A DNA stretch of 53,458 nt from an uncultured Bacilli bacterium (GCA_934102215.1 CAKOSH010000010.1:1-53458); one strand, 5' to 3'; counted from the stretch's first letter, positions 32,660-42,727 are shown. The notes: generated by a model from the letters alone, not told the origin. Translations and numbers: made by a program.

Positions 32660-33585
32660 AATTTTTCTCCTAATAGTTTATTTTTACCTCTTCCATTTAT
32701 AAAATCTCGTGCCATCATTTCTTTTTTACCACTTGGCTTTAGTTTTGTAATTATTATTTCAGTATCACTACATTTAACACCTATACCATTATCATAAATA
32801 CTGATTATTTCACCAACTGTTCCATTTGTTTTAGTACCAATCTTACTTTCACATATTTTAATTATTTCTCCATTTAATGTTGTATATGCAACTGGAAAAG
32901 GATACATTCCTCTTATATGATTAAATATTTCACGAGCGGTCTTATTAAAATCTAACTTTTCTTCTTCTCTTTTTATATTATAAGCAAACGTTACTTCACT
33001 TTCATCTTGATGAATTCTTTCATTCGTACCATTAAATATTGATGGAAGTGTTTCAAGTAATAAGTTTCTACCTAAAACACTTAATTTATCATGTATTGTT
33101 CCTACATTATCAGTGTCTTCTATCTTAATGCTTTTTTGTGTAATGATATCTCCATCATCCATACCGGGAGCCATGTACATAATAGTTACTCCTGTTTCAC
33201 TATATCCATATATTATACATCTATGTAGTGGACTACCACCTCTTAGTTTAGGTAAAAGTGATGCATGAACATTAACTGCTTTATACTTTGGTGTATCTAA
33301 AAGTACACTTGGAATTATTTGACCATAAGCACATGTGATAATAATATCTGGATTACACTTAAGTATTTCATCTGTTTCCTCTCTTATTTTTTCAGGCTGA
33401 AAAACAGGTATATTATGTTTTAAAGCACATTCTTTAACTGGAGTATATTTTAACTCATGTTTACGTCCTACATAGCTATCAGGCTGAGTCACAACTAAAA
33501 CAACATTAGTGTTTTCTATTAACATTTCAAGAACTGGTACACTAAATTCAGGAGTTCCCATGAATACTACTTTTTTATCTTTCAT
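32653..33585 (-). CDS. fmt: Methionyl-tRNA formyltransferase
   Basis: 310 residues. The Rossmann-like formyltransferase domain has VVFMGTPEFSVPVLEML, the 10-formyl-THF/catalytic region NVHASLLPKLRGGSPLHRCI and TIMYMAPGMDDGDII; the C-terminal tRNA-binding domain ends GRGKNKLLGEKL. It formylates initiator Met-tRNA. It sits 38 nt after priA, the common priA-(def)-fmt order, here without def. Confidence 0.96.
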   Translation of the reverse strand: MKDKKVVFMGTPEFSVPVLEMLIENTNVVLVVTQPDSYVGRKHELKYTPVKECALKHNIPVFQPEKIREETDEILKCNPDIIITCAYGQIIPSVLLDTPKYKAVNVHASLLPKLRGGSPLHRCIIYGYSETGVTIMYMAPGMDDGDIITQKSIKIEDTDNVGTIHDKLSVLGRNLLLETLPSIFNGTNERIHQDESEVTFAYNIKREEEKLDFNKTAREIFNHIRGMYPFPVAYTTLNGEIIKICESKIGTKTNGTVGEIISIYDNGIGVKCSDTEIIITKLKPSGKKEMMARDFINGRGKNKLLGEKLC

Positions 33586-33623
33586 TTAATCACCTACATA
33601 TATAATTTACACTAATAATTATA

Positions 33624-35780
33624 TTAAATATTTATATTTATATCAATAGTAACACCACTATAATTATTATCATTTATTTCTCTTAATACTTTCATAAGTA
33701 AATCATTTTTCTTATATTTAATCATTATATTAAATCTATATTTATTCTTAAGTTTAACAATAGATGCTACACTTGGACCAAGTACTATATAATTATCATC
33801 TAAATTATTATCAAGATATTTCTTTATTACATTTGCTGTATCTCTAGATTTTTCAAATGAATCACTTATCATAGTAAGATTACATATATAATAATATGGT
33901 GGATACATTAATTGTTTTCTAATTTTCATTTCATAATTAAAGAAATATTCATAATCATTTTTAGTAACTGCATTATATACATAGTTAGTAGGATTATATG
34001 TTTGTATAATAACTTTACCTGGTAAATTAAATCTACCAACTCTACCTGCTGTTTGACTTAAAAGTTCATATGTTCTTTCACTACTTCTAAAGTCTGGCAT
34101 AAGTAGTGCTGAATCACTATTAATAACACCAACTAAACTTACATTTTCAAAGTTAAGTCCTTTTGATATCATTTGTGTCCCAACTAATATACTATATTTT
34201 CCACTACTAAATTCACTTATAAGTTTTTGATGGGAATTTTTAGTACTAGTAGTATCAGCATCCATTCTAAGAACTGGTACATTATATTTTTTAGATATCA
34301 TTTCTTCAAGCTTTTCTGTTCCAAGTCCTAAATCTCTTATTGCATCTTCATGACATTTAGGACATACTTCACTTTTAGTAACTCTATATCCACAATAATG
34401 ACAACTATATGAATTACTACTCTTATGATAAATCAAAGATATATCACAATTAGGACATTTATAAACATAACCACAATTAGTGCAAGACAAAAATGTACTA
34501 AAGCCACGTCTATTTAAAAGAAGTATTACTTGTTCATTACGACTTAAAGAATTTCTTATTTCGTTATCAAGTTTATCACTAATAATATAATTATGTTTAT
34601 GTGATTCCTTTTCCATATCAACTATTTCTATACTTGGAAATTTACCACTTATTCTAGTAGTTAAATTTATTAAATGATATACATTCTTTTTAGCTCTAAT
34701 ATATTGTTCAAGACTAGGAGTTGCACTACCAAGAATGACTTTAGCATTATTATATTCACCTCTTAAAAAGGCTACATCTATTGCATTATATTTAGGAGTA
34801 TTTTCTTGCTTATATGTTTGACTTTGACATTCATCTACTATTATCAACCCTATATTATTAAGTGGTACAAATATTGCACTTCTAGCACCAACTACAAGTG
34901 ATACTTCATGATTCATTATTCTTCTATATTCATCATATTTTTCTCCTTCACTAAGTGAGCTATGAAATACAGCAACAGAAGAACCAAATACTGACTTAAA
35001 TCTTGAAACAATTTGTGGTGTTAAAGATATTTCAGGTACTAAAACAATACCAGTTTTACCTTCATTAATAGTTCTTTTTAATAATTCAATATACACTTCA
35101 GTTTTACCACTACCAGTAACACCATATAATAGAAATTTACTATCACTTGAATTAATTATTTCATTAACAGCACTCTCTTGATTATCAGTAAGTTTTATAT
35201 CACGTTTCTTTTCATCAAGAACCATTACTTCTCTATTTACTTCTTTTTTTATTTCTAAAACAATACCATTATTTATTAAATTTTTTAATGATGGCGAATT
35301 AATTTCTTTCTTATTAATATCTTTTTCTTTTAATAAACTAATTATTTCTAATTCTTTCTTATTTCTTTTATGTTCTAAAATATAATCATCAATAAGAGCA
35401 GCTTTATTAAGACTAATAATTGTTTCATATTTTCTACTAATATTTGTCTTATATGATGCTTTTAATGCTTTAGGTAACATTACTTGATAACAGCTTATTA
35501 AATTACATAGTAAAGAATTACTTAAACTTTTACCTAATTTAAGTAATTCTTCATTTAAATAGAAATCACTTTCTTGTATTCTTATAATAGATTTATAATT
35601 CATATTATCTTCTTTATTATTATGAAGTTTTAAAACAAATCCTTCTACTTCACTTTTACCAAAAGATACTATTACTTTATGTCCTACTTTAATTATATCT
35701 TTTATATCATCTGGTACTATATAATCAAATACTTTATTAAGTGATTTAACTGAATATTCTATTAAAACACTCGCAAGCAT
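33624..35780 (-). CDS. priA: Primosomal protein N' (PriA helicase)
   Basis: 718 residues. The N-terminal DNA-binding domain (LIEYSVKSLNKVFDYIVPDD) is followed by Walker A GVTGSGKTEVYIEL, the zinc-binding CTNCGYVYKCPNCD...CHYCGYR...CPKCHE, and helicase motifs (GSATPSLEQY; LLNRRGFST; VGTQMISKGLNFENVSLVG). It restarts stalled forks. The DExx box reads VDECQSQTYK where most PriA have DEEH, but the catalytic Glu is kept. It is 1 nt from the upstream MBL gene. Confidence 0.96.
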   Translation of the reverse strand: MLASVLIEYSVKSLNKVFDYIVPDDIKDIIKVGHKVIVSFGKSEVEGFVLKLHNNKEDNMNYKSIIRIQESDFYLNEELLKLGKSLSNSLLCNLISCYQVMLPKALKASYKTNISRKYETIISLNKAALIDDYILEHKRNKKELEIISLLKEKDINKKEINSPSLKNLINNGIVLEIKKEVNREVMVLDEKKRDIKLTDNQESAVNEIINSSDSKFLLYGVTGSGKTEVYIELLKRTINEGKTGIVLVPEISLTPQIVSRFKSVFGSSVAVFHSSLSEGEKYDEYRRIMNHEVSLVVGARSAIFVPLNNIGLIIVDECQSQTYKQENTPKYNAIDVAFLRGEYNNAKVILGSATPSLEQYIRAKKNVYHLINLTTRISGKFPSIEIVDMEKESHKHNYIISDKLDNEIRNSLSRNEQVILLLNRRGFSTFLSCTNCGYVYKCPNCDISLIYHKSSNSYSCHYCGYRVTKSEVCPKCHEDAIRDLGLGTEKLEEMISKKYNVPVLRMDADTTSTKNSHQKLISEFSSGKYSILVGTQMISKGLNFENVSLVGVINSDSALLMPDFRSSERTYELLSQTAGRVGRFNLPGKVIIQTYNPTNYVYNAVTKNDYEYFFNYEMKIRKQLMYPPYYYICNLTMISDSFEKSRDTANVIKKYLDNNLDDNYIVLGPSVASIVKLKNKYRFNIMIKYKKNDLLMKVLREINDNNYSGVTIDININI

Positions 35781-36310
35781 TATATACCTTTCAAGAATGG
35801 ATTATTTTTAAGTTCTTCTTCTACTGTTGTTTCACTATCATGTCCTGGATATATACGTACATTAGTTGACATATATTTAAATATTTTAAGACTATTAAAC
35901 ATATATTCTTCATTATCTTCTTCAAAGTTACCAATAGTTCCCTTAAATAAGAAATCACCAGTAAACAATATATCGTTTTTATCAAAATAATATGAAACAC
36001 TATCCATAGTATGACCATATGTTTCTATTACTTTAAATTCAAATGTATTTATTTTAACGTCACCTTTAGTCTTATAATCAACTATTTTAGCAGTAGGATA
36101 TATCTCTTTAAATGCATCTAAACATCCTACATGATCAAAATGATAATGTGTTATTAATATACCTCTTACATGTAATCCTCTTGTATTAATTTCAGTAAGT
36201 ATTTTTTCTTGATCACTTCCTGGATCAATAACTAAACAATCTATACCATTATGTATAATATAACAATTTTCTTTTAAAAGACCTGTTACTACTCTTATAA
36301 CTTCTACCAT
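35780..36310 (-). CDS. MBL-fold hydrolase, glyoxalase II-like
   Basis: 176 residues. Metallo-beta-lactamase motifs: THYHFDHVG, H in YGHTMDS, D in FTGDFLFKG, and the final H in YPGHDSETT. The length and YPGHD end fit the small YqgX/GloB-like hydrolases. The substrate is unknown; in Bacillota many act on thioesters. It overlaps priA by 1 nt. Confidence 0.88.
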   Translation of the reverse strand: MVEVIRVVTGLLKENCYIIHNGIDCLVIDPGSDQEKILTEINTRGLHVRGILITHYHFDHVGCLDAFKEIYPTAKIVDYKTKGDVKINTFEFKVIETYGHTMDSVSYYFDKNDILFTGDFLFKGTIGNFEEDNEEYMFNSLKIFKYMSTNVRIYPGHDSETTVEEELKNNPFLKGI

Positions 36311-36817
36311 TTATTCCTCACTTTCAAACATATCAATTAATTTATCTAATTTATTAATAACTTTAAATCCATGAGATTCTAAATCTTTAGAGAATCTAAC
36401 AGCTACTCCACCGTTATCTTCCCATTCTTTTAAATTACCAGAATAATCATCTACAAGTATAGCATCTTTACTATGAACTACTCTTGTTTTAGATATTTCT
36501 TTAGGTACCATAATAATATTTATATCATCAAAATATTTTCTTAAATAATCTACTTTAACAATACCTTCTGTTAATGAATTAATATGTGTTAAGAAAGATA
36601 TTTCAAATAATTTACTTTCTTGTAATTTCTTTATACACTCTATTGAATCATTAAGAATATTTTTATCATTAACAACTCTAGTAAAATCAAATGTAGAAAA
36701 AAATATAGATATTTCTCTATGATTACTTACATCAGTTCCACTCTTTTCAAGTGCGTCATAAAGTTCAGGAATAGTGTCCATTACAACACCATCAAAATCA
36801 ATATATAATCTTTTCAT
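36311..36817 (-). CDS. HAD-family 5'-nucleotidase-like protein (5'(3')-deoxyribonucleotidase type)
   Basis: 168 residues. HAD motif I is D7-F-D9-GVVMDT in RLYIDFDGVV. The later ILVDDYSGNLKEWEDNGG is motif IV with the DDY/DN layout of the NT5C (5'(3')-deoxyribonucleotidase) family. I chose the ATG at 36817, with AGAGGAG 12 nt upstream, over an upstream TTG. It leads the MBL-priA-fmt operon. Confidence 0.75.
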   Translation of the reverse strand: MKRLYIDFDGVVMDTIPELYDALEKSGTDVSNHREISIFFSTFDFTRVVNDKNILNDSIECIKKLQESKLFEISFLTHINSLTEGIVKVDYLRKYFDDINIIMVPKEISKTRVVHSKDAILVDDYSGNLKEWEDNGGVAVRFSKDLESHGFKVINKLDKLIDMFESEE

Positions 36818-36906
36818 AATAATCTTTGTCTCCTCTTTAACCAATATAATATTTTATTTATAAAATGTCAATGAATACAAACACATTTTTGTAATTTAAA
36901 AAGGAA

Positions 36907-37497
36907 CTAATCATTTAATTCCTTAATGTTTGTTTTATCATCCATAATAGTTAATTTATTTATACATGTATTATCTCCATTATTAAGAGAAATACCTTTT
37001 ACATCATAATCTAATTCTATTTGATAGAATGGTTCTTCTAAAAATAAACTTAAGTTTACATCAGTTCTATACACTTTGTTATCACTAGTAAGAACTACGT
37101 AATATATTTCACTACAAAATGTATTTGATTCAATATATTTAGCATTATGAACATTATCAAATACTTTAAGAACTTTATTATCAAGGCCAATAAATTTTAA
37201 TGTACCATCTTCTATCTTTAAAGAACCTGCTTCCATTTCATCAGTTACATAGTTATACATATTATTAATACTTATACTAGTTTTATTACTAAAATAATAT
37301 TTTTTATTATCTTTAACTATACATTCATATCCATTTATACATTTAGTATCTTTTATAGCCTCAGTAGTTTTATTTTCACCATCATTACTATTATCATTAT
37401 GATTTTCTTTTTCATTACTATTTTTGTATAAATAAACTCCACCAATTATAAATATAATTATTAATATATATATTAAATACTTCTTCATTTTACTCAC
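36907..37497 (-). CDS. Membrane-anchored protein of unknown function
   Basis: 196 residues. An N-terminal membrane segment (YLIYILIIIFIIGGVYLYKN) precedes an Asn/Glu-rich spacer and a beta-rich extracytoplasmic domain with Cys at TKCINGYEC, NTFCSEI and NTCINK. It overlaps the miaB stop by 8 nt, so it is coupled to miaB. No family is recognised. Confidence 0.65.
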   Translation of the reverse strand: MSKMKKYLIYILIIIFIIGGVYLYKNSNEKENHNDNSNDGENKTTEAIKDTKCINGYECIVKDNKKYYFSNKTSISINNMYNYVTDEMEAGSLKIEDGTLKFIGLDNKVLKVFDNVHNAKYIESNTFCSEIYYVVLTSDNKVYRTDVNLSLFLEEPFYQIELDYDVKGISLNNGDNTCINKLTIMDDKTNIKELND

Positions 37498-38902
37498 CTA
37501 TATATTCTCCATCTAATGAGAAACTCTTAGTATCAGTTATTTTAACAAAAACAATATTTCCAATTAATGATTTAGGTCCTTCTATGTTAACAAGTTTCAT
37601 ATTTTCTGTATAACCACATACTTTATTTTTATCTTTTTCACTTTCACCTATTACTAAACATTTAACAGTTTTACCAAGTAATTTTTGATTTCTAAGATTA
37701 CTATATTTATTAACCACTTCATTTAGTCTATGTAATCTATCCATTTTAACACTCTCTGGTATAGCATCTTTCATTAAAGCAGCAGGTGTATTTTCACGAG
37801 GACTATATGCAAAAGTAAAGGCTCCGTCAAATTTACATTCATTTACAATTTTTAATGTTTCTTCAAAATCTTCTTCTGTTTCGCCAGGAAAACCAACTAT
37901 TATATCAGTAGTCACACTTGAATCCTTAACCTTTTCACGAATACTATTATATAGTTTTAAATATTCTTCACTTGTATATTTTCTATTCATAAGTTTAAGT
38001 ATCTTATTGCTACCTGATTGAAGTGGTAAATGTATATAAGGCATAATATTATCTCTTGATGCGATTATATCAACCATGCTATCAGTAAAATCCCATGGAT
38101 GACTTGTAACAAATCTAATTCTCTCTATTCCTGTATCACTTACATCTTTAAGTAAGTCAGCAAGATTATAATTATCATATAAATCTTTACCATACGCATT
38201 AACATTTTGACCAAGTAATGTTACTTCTTTATATCCATCTTTAACAAGATTTTCTACTTCACTTACTATATCTTCATGTTTTCTACTTCTTTGAGTACCT
38301 CTTGTATATGGAACTATACAATATGTGCAGAATTTATCACAACCATAAATAATATCTATCCAAGCTGAATATTTACTATCTCTTACTACTGGTACTCCTT
38401 CAACAACATCACCTTCATAACTAAGAACTTCTATTTGTCTTTTATCTGTATCAATTTTATTCTTAATTATAGAAAGCATATTATCAAGATTATGAGTTCC
38501 ACATACAAAATCAACATATTTATATTTATTTAATATATCATTTACAACTACTTCTTCTTGAGCCATACATCCACAAAGACCAATTAGTAAATTAGGATTA
38601 CTTTGTTTCATATGTTTAAGAACTCCTAAAAATCCGAATACTTTATCATGAGCATTTTCTCTTATCGCACATGTATTTAATATAACAATATCAGCATCAT
38701 TAATATCATTTGCTTCACTAAATCCAACACTCTTAAGCATTCCCTTAATCTTTTCACTATCATGTTCATTCATTTGACAACCATAAGTTCTTACAAAAAA
38801 TTTTTTATCTTTACCAAATTTATCAAACTCTTTATTATATTTAACATATTTTATATCATTTTGATTTCTCTTTTTAGCATCTAACATATTAGGTGTTTTC
38901 AT
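37490..38902 (-). CDS. miaB: tRNA-2-methylthio-N6-dimethylallyladenosine synthase
   Basis: 470 residues. The UPF0004 domain (VRTYGCQMNEHDSEKI; LNTCAIRENA; GLCGCMAQE) supplies one iron-sulfur cluster; the radical SAM motif is YGCDKFCTYCIVPYTRG; a C-terminal TRAM domain follows. It methylthiolates A37 of tRNAs reading UNN codons. The N-terminus carries a ~35-residue basic extension as in Bacillota MiaB. Confidence 0.96.
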   Translation of the reverse strand: MKTPNMLDAKKRNQNDIKYVKYNKEFDKFGKDKKFFVRTYGCQMNEHDSEKIKGMLKSVGFSEANDINDADIVILNTCAIRENAHDKVFGFLGVLKHMKQSNPNLLIGLCGCMAQEEVVVNDILNKYKYVDFVCGTHNLDNMLSIIKNKIDTDKRQIEVLSYEGDVVEGVPVVRDSKYSAWIDIIYGCDKFCTYCIVPYTRGTQRSRKHEDIVSEVENLVKDGYKEVTLLGQNVNAYGKDLYDNYNLADLLKDVSDTGIERIRFVTSHPWDFTDSMVDIIASRDNIMPYIHLPLQSGSNKILKLMNRKYTSEEYLKLYNSIREKVKDSSVTTDIIVGFPGETEEDFEETLKIVNECKFDGAFTFAYSPRENTPAALMKDAIPESVKMDRLHRLNEVVNKYSNLRNQKLLGKTVKCLVIGESEKDKNKVCGYTENMKLVNIEGPKSLIGNIVFVKITDTKSFSLDGEYIGE

Positions 38903-38955
38903 ACTACATCAACTCCGTTTTGTATTATATCATATTTAAAAAGAAAACAATAGTT

Positions 38956-39861
38956 TTAAATGCTATTGTTATCATAACTATAATCTTCAGGAATATTAAA
39001 TCCAAATTTATTTAAATAATATATTGTACTTCCAGAATTAACATAACCAACTGTATCTCCAATATACTGATTATTTCTTATAACAAATGTATATGGAACA
39101 CTTCCTGAATAATCAAATTCATCACTATCAATATTAGTTAAAATATCTTTATCGCTTTCACTAAGTAAATCTACTTCAAAGAAGTATAATTTAATATTAT
39201 ATTTATTAGCTATATCTGTAATAACAGGTTTATATTCTTTACAATGAGGACAACCTGAACTAGCTATTACTGTAACTACTTCTCTACCATTATTGATATC
39301 AGTTTTCCAAGATTTAAGCATTCCATTAGTTGGATTACCTGTTATCTTTATTTGTTTTTTAACAATTGTATTGTCATCTAAACTACCATTTCCATTGTTA
39401 TAATTATCATCACCATGATTATCTTCTATAAGTTCTCCAGTATTTAAATCATATTTACGACCATCTTTACATGTACAACTGTTTCCTACACTTCTATAAT
39501 TTCCACCACATAATGCATTACATGAATAATTAGGTAAATTAGAATCTATATCTGCAGCAATTATAAAAGCAAATATAAAGAAGAAGAAAAATGAAATTAC
39601 TTTAAGTCCTATAGATACAAATGATGTTATAAATATTGGCTTAGAAATATCTTTTCTATCTTTAGAATAAATACATCCAATTATAATACCCACTATTGGA
39701 AAAAAGAAACCTAATATAGAAAATAATATTTTTTCATTACTTTTATTTTGTACATTAACATTATTTACATTTGTACTTAAATCATTACCACAATTTCCAC
39801 AATATTTAGAACCTGCTTTATTCGCAAATCCACATTTATTACAATTAATCACTTTTATCAA
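38956..39861 (-). CDS. Zinc-ribbon membrane protein with C-terminal thioredoxin-like domain
   Basis: 301 residues. N-terminal zinc ribbon C7-x2-C10...C21-x2-C24; two membrane segments (FSILGFFFPIVGIIIGCIYS and IFITSFVSIGLKVISFFFFF); a Cys-rich linker (CNALCGGNYRSVGNSCTCKD); and a thioredoxin-like domain with C204-P-H-C207 in ASSGCPHCKEYKP and a cis-Pro-like GSVPYTFVIR. CPHC is the DsbA-type redox motif, so it may be a thiol oxidase acting outside, tethered to a cytosolic zinc sensor. The combination is unusual. Confidence 0.75.
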   Translation of the reverse strand: MIKVINCNKCGFANKAGSKYCGNCGNDLSTNVNNVNVQNKSNEKILFSILGFFFPIVGIIIGCIYSKDRKDISKPIFITSFVSIGLKVISFFFFFIFAFIIAADIDSNLPNYSCNALCGGNYRSVGNSCTCKDGRKYDLNTGELIEDNHGDDNYNNGNGSLDDNTIVKKQIKITGNPTNGMLKSWKTDINNGREVVTVIASSGCPHCKEYKPVITDIANKYNIKLYFFEVDLLSESDKDILTNIDSDEFDYSGSVPYTFVIRNNQYIGDTVGYVNSGSTIYYLNKFGFNIPEDYSYDNNSI

Positions 39862-39935
39862 CTCCTACTATAAACATTATAATTAATTTTTATGTAAAAT
39901 ACAACACTCAATAAATTCAAAATACATATTTTAGA

Positions 39936-40225
39936 CTATTCCATATCCATTTGGTAAATACATTTATTAGTATTACCACTAAAGTCTGGTTTACAGCAAT
40001 ATAATTTATGTATGATTTCTTCACCTTTTATATCTCTAGTATAATATTCTTTAATATATCCTTCTTTTCTATAACTATCGCAAAAGCTACCATAAGTAAT
40101 TTTTACAAAAGGAAATATTCTTATACACATTTCAAAGCATACTATTCCTATAGCAATATAGTTACTGCTACTATGCCTCTTATATTTATTTTATTTAAAT
40201 CAATTTTGTTTTTCTTTTTCTTCAT
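39936..40225 (-). pseudogene. Small Cys-rich membrane protein gene with a frameshift
   Basis: An ATG at 40225 starts KKKKNKIDLNKINIRGIVAV, then hits a TAG. The continuation lies in another frame: YIAIGIVCFEMCIRIFPFVK, then ...EEIIHKLYCCKPDFSGNTN, CIYQMDME. The frame change falls near 40150-40170, within the membrane segment. Reassembled, it matches the layout of its two upstream neighbours (basic start, one helix, Cys pair 'YCC'). It is a frameshift or a sequencing error; programmed shifting is less likely. Confidence 0.65.
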
Positions 40226-40227
40226 GA

Positions 40228-40491
40228 TTAATCACCATCTATTTTTATACAATTTATATAGTTTTTGTCTTCACTTTTTCTACAACAATAATTTTCTTTT
40301 TTTATCTTTGTTGGTTTAAAGTTATATCCATAAACTTGGCATATTTCATGAGAAACGAAAGCATTATAGGCATATTTTTCATAACAATATAATCCTAAAT
40401 GAAATAATACTAATACAATTATAGCTAATATTAACATCTCAACAATTACCTTTATTATTTTTAATAATAATGTTTTATTTTTCTTTTCCAT
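40228..40491 (-). CDS. Small Cys-rich membrane protein
   Basis: 87 residues. One membrane segment (VIVEMLILAIIVLVLFHLGL) and an outer tail with Cys at YCYEK, EICQVYGYN, NYCCRKSE and INCIK. Paralogue of 40475-40711 and of the frameshifted gene after it. It overlaps the upstream gene by 17 nt. Function unknown. Confidence 0.65.
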   Translation of the reverse strand: MEKKNKTLLLKIIKVIVEMLILAIIVLVLFHLGLYCYEKYAYNAFVSHEICQVYGYNFKPTKIKKENYCCRKSEDKNYINCIKIDGD

Positions 40492-40711
40492 ATCTAATTC
40501 TCCAACAACCTAATTGACTATCAACTTCTGAACAGCAGTAATAATCACCATCAATTTTAACTGCTTTTGCATACTCATATTTAGTATCGCAAGACTTAAT
40601 TGCATAATATTTAATGACCAGTGAATAAACAATAGCCAACAATAATATAATTCCTAAAATAGTAAATATTATTATGTTTCTTTTCTTTTTATCAATAGTT
40701 TTCTTCTTCAT
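40475..40711 (-). CDS. Small Cys-rich membrane protein
   Basis: 78 residues. Basic start (KKKTIDKKKRN), membrane segment (IIIFTILGIILLLAIVYSLV), tail with KSCDTKYEY, YYCCSEVD and LGCWRIR. First of a three-gene tandem family. The shared 'D-G-D-Y-Y-C-C' type motif suggests a disulfide-stabilised extracytoplasmic mini-domain. Function unknown. Confidence 0.65.
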   Translation of the reverse strand: MKKKTIDKKKRNIIIFTILGIILLLAIVYSLVIKYYAIKSCDTKYEYAKAVKIDGDYYCCSEVDSQLGCWRIRYGKEK

Positions 40712-40774
40712 ACAAACCTCTACTATATAAATAATAGCATATAATGAAAAAGATTTAAATCACTTTAAATCCTT

Positions 40775-42727
40775 TCACTTTAAATCTTTTAGTTCAAATA
40801 TTACATCTCTAAGTTCAGTAGCACGTTCAAAATCAAGTCTTGATGCTGCTTCTTTCATTTCAACTTCAAGTCTATGAATCATATCATTAAGTTCCCTCTT
40901 AGAATATTTTTTCTTTTCAATCTTTTCTTCTTCTACTGAATTACTTATTGCTTCTTTGATTTCTTTTTGTATTGTTTTAGGAATGATACCATGCTCTTCA
41001 TTATATTTTTCTTGTATAGCACGTCTTCTTGCTGTTTCACTTATTGCAGTCTTCATCGCATCACTCATAACATCAGCATACATTATAACTTTACCATTAC
41101 TATTACGAGCTGCTCTACCTATTGTTTGAATTAAACTTCTATCGCTTCTTAAGAATCCTTGTTTATCAGCATCCATTATACATATTAATGATACTTCTGG
41201 AATATCAATTCCTTCTCTTAAAAGATTTATACCTACGATAATGTCTATTTTACCAAGTCTTAAATTTCTAATAATATTAAGTCTTTCAAGAGTTTTAATT
41301 TCATTATGTAAATATGTTACTTTATAACCAAGTTCTTTTAAATATGAAGTTAATTCTTCACTCATTCTAATAGTTAATGTTGTTATTAAAACTCTTTCAT
41401 TATTTTTGATTCTTTCATTTATTTCATTAATAATATCATCAATTTGATTCTTAGTACTTTTAACTTCAATAATTGGATCTAATAATCCTGTTGGTCTAAT
41501 TATTTGCTCTACACATTTATTATTAACAAGAGAAAGTTCATAATCACCAGGTGTAGCTGATACATATATTACTTGATTAAGTTTTTCTTTAAATTCTTCA
41601 AATTTTAATGGTCTATTATCCATCGCACTAGGTAATCTAAAACCATAATCAACAAGAGTTTGTTTTCTCATATGGTCTCCATTATACATACCTCTTACTT
41701 GTGGAAGTGTAACATGACTTTCATCTATAACAAGTAAGAAATCATCTGGGAAGAAATCAATTAATGTAGTTGGTGTTTCACCTTTATCCCTAAGTGATAA
41801 ATGTCTACTATAATTTTCAATACCATGACAAAATCCAGTTTCACGAAGCATTTCTAAATCATACATAGTTCTTTCTTTAAGTCTTTGTTCTTCTAATAAT
41901 TTACCATTATCATGTAATTCTTTAAGTCTATCATTAAGTTCAGCTTCAATTCTTTTAGTTGCTTCAATCATTTTTTCATCACTAGTTACGAATAATGATG
42001 CTGGAAAAATACTTACTGTTCTTACATTAGAACTTATTTTACCTGTTAATGGATCAAAGAATGATAAAGTTTCTATTTCATCGCCAAACATACTTATTCT
42101 AATACCACTTTTCTTTTCACCAATAGGTATAAGTTCAATAGTATCTCCTTTTACTCTAAATGTTCCTCTTTTAAAATCAAGTTCATTTCTTTCGTATTGC
42201 ATACCTACTAATTTCTCAAGAATAACATCTCTATCAATAGTATCTCCTACTGAAAGATTCAACATTTTATTAACATATTCTTCTTTTTCGCCAATACTAT
42301 ATATACATGAAACACTAGAAACTATAATTGTATCACGTCTATCAATTATAGCTGCGACTGCTGCGTGTCTTAATTCATCTATTTCATCATTAATAGATGA
42401 ATCTTTTTCAATATATAAGTCTTTACTAGGTACATATGCTTCCGGTTGATAATAGTCGTAATAAGATACAAAATACTCAACTTTATTTTCAGGAAACAGT
42501 TCTTTAAATTCAGCATATAATTGTCCTGCTAATGTTTTATTATGAGCAAGTATTAATGTTGGTTTATTAGTCTTTTCAATAATATTTGCTATAGTAAAAG
42601 TTTTACCTGTTCCTGTTGCTCCAAGTAATACTTGATTCTTTTTTCCTTCATTTATACCATCTACAAGTTCTTTAATTGCTTCGGGTTGATCACCACTTGG
42701 TTTATATTTTGATACTAATTCAAACAT
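40775..42727 (-). CDS. uvrB: Excinuclease ABC subunit B
   Basis: 650 residues. Walker A LLGATGTGKTFTIANI, the beta-hairpin region YYDYYQPEAYVPSKD, DExx box VIDESHVTLPQVRGMYNGD, helicase motifs (LLREGIDIPEVSLI; QTIGRAARNSNGK) and the C-terminal UVR motif (MKEAASRLDFERATELRDVI). ATG at 42727 with AAAGGA 10 nt upstream is preferred to the GTG at 42736. Its first ~90 codons are duplicated at 45215-45496. Confidence 0.97.
   Translation of the reverse strand: MFELVSKYKPSGDQPEAIKELVDGINEGKKNQVLLGATGTGKTFTIANIIEKTNKPTLILAHNKTLAGQLYAEFKELFPENKVEYFVSYYDYYQPEAYVPSKDLYIEKDSSINDEIDELRHAAVAAIIDRRDTIIVSSVSCIYSIGEKEEYVNKMLNLSVGDTIDRDVILEKLVGMQYERNELDFKRGTFRVKGDTIELIPIGEKKSGIRISMFGDEIETLSFFDPLTGKISSNVRTVSIFPASLFVTSDEKMIEATKRIEAELNDRLKELHDNGKLLEEQRLKERTMYDLEMLRETGFCHGIENYSRHLSLRDKGETPTTLIDFFPDDFLLVIDESHVTLPQVRGMYNGDHMRKQTLVDYGFRLPSAMDNRPLKFEEFKEKLNQVIYVSATPGDYELSLVNNKCVEQIIRPTGLLDPIIEVKSTKNQIDDIINEINERIKNNERVLITTLTIRMSEELTSYLKELGYKVTYLHNEIKTLERLNIIRNLRLGKIDIIVGINLLREGIDIPEVSLICIMDADKQGFLRSDRSLIQTIGRAARNSNGKVIMYADVMSDAMKTAISETARRRAIQEKYNEEHGIIPKTIQKEIKEAISNSVEEEKIEKKKYSKRELNDMIHRLEVEMKEAASRLDFERATELRDVIFELKDLK
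42450..42727 (-). repeat. uvrB 5' end, partner of the duplicated fragment
   Basis: This segment matches 45215-45496 in the same orientation, with a nearly identical ~200-bp core and more divergent outer parts. The two copies bound the accessory cluster 42728-45214. Confidence 0.85.

Noticed and set aside
33624..35780. PriA DExx box reads DECQ
   Set aside because: The Glu that supports ATP hydrolysis is kept and everything else in PriA is normal, so this is natural variation and not a defect.
40008..40319. 103-residue plus-strand ORF
   Set aside because: Phe/Tyr-rich antisense of the Cys-rich membrane proteins, without a ribosome site.
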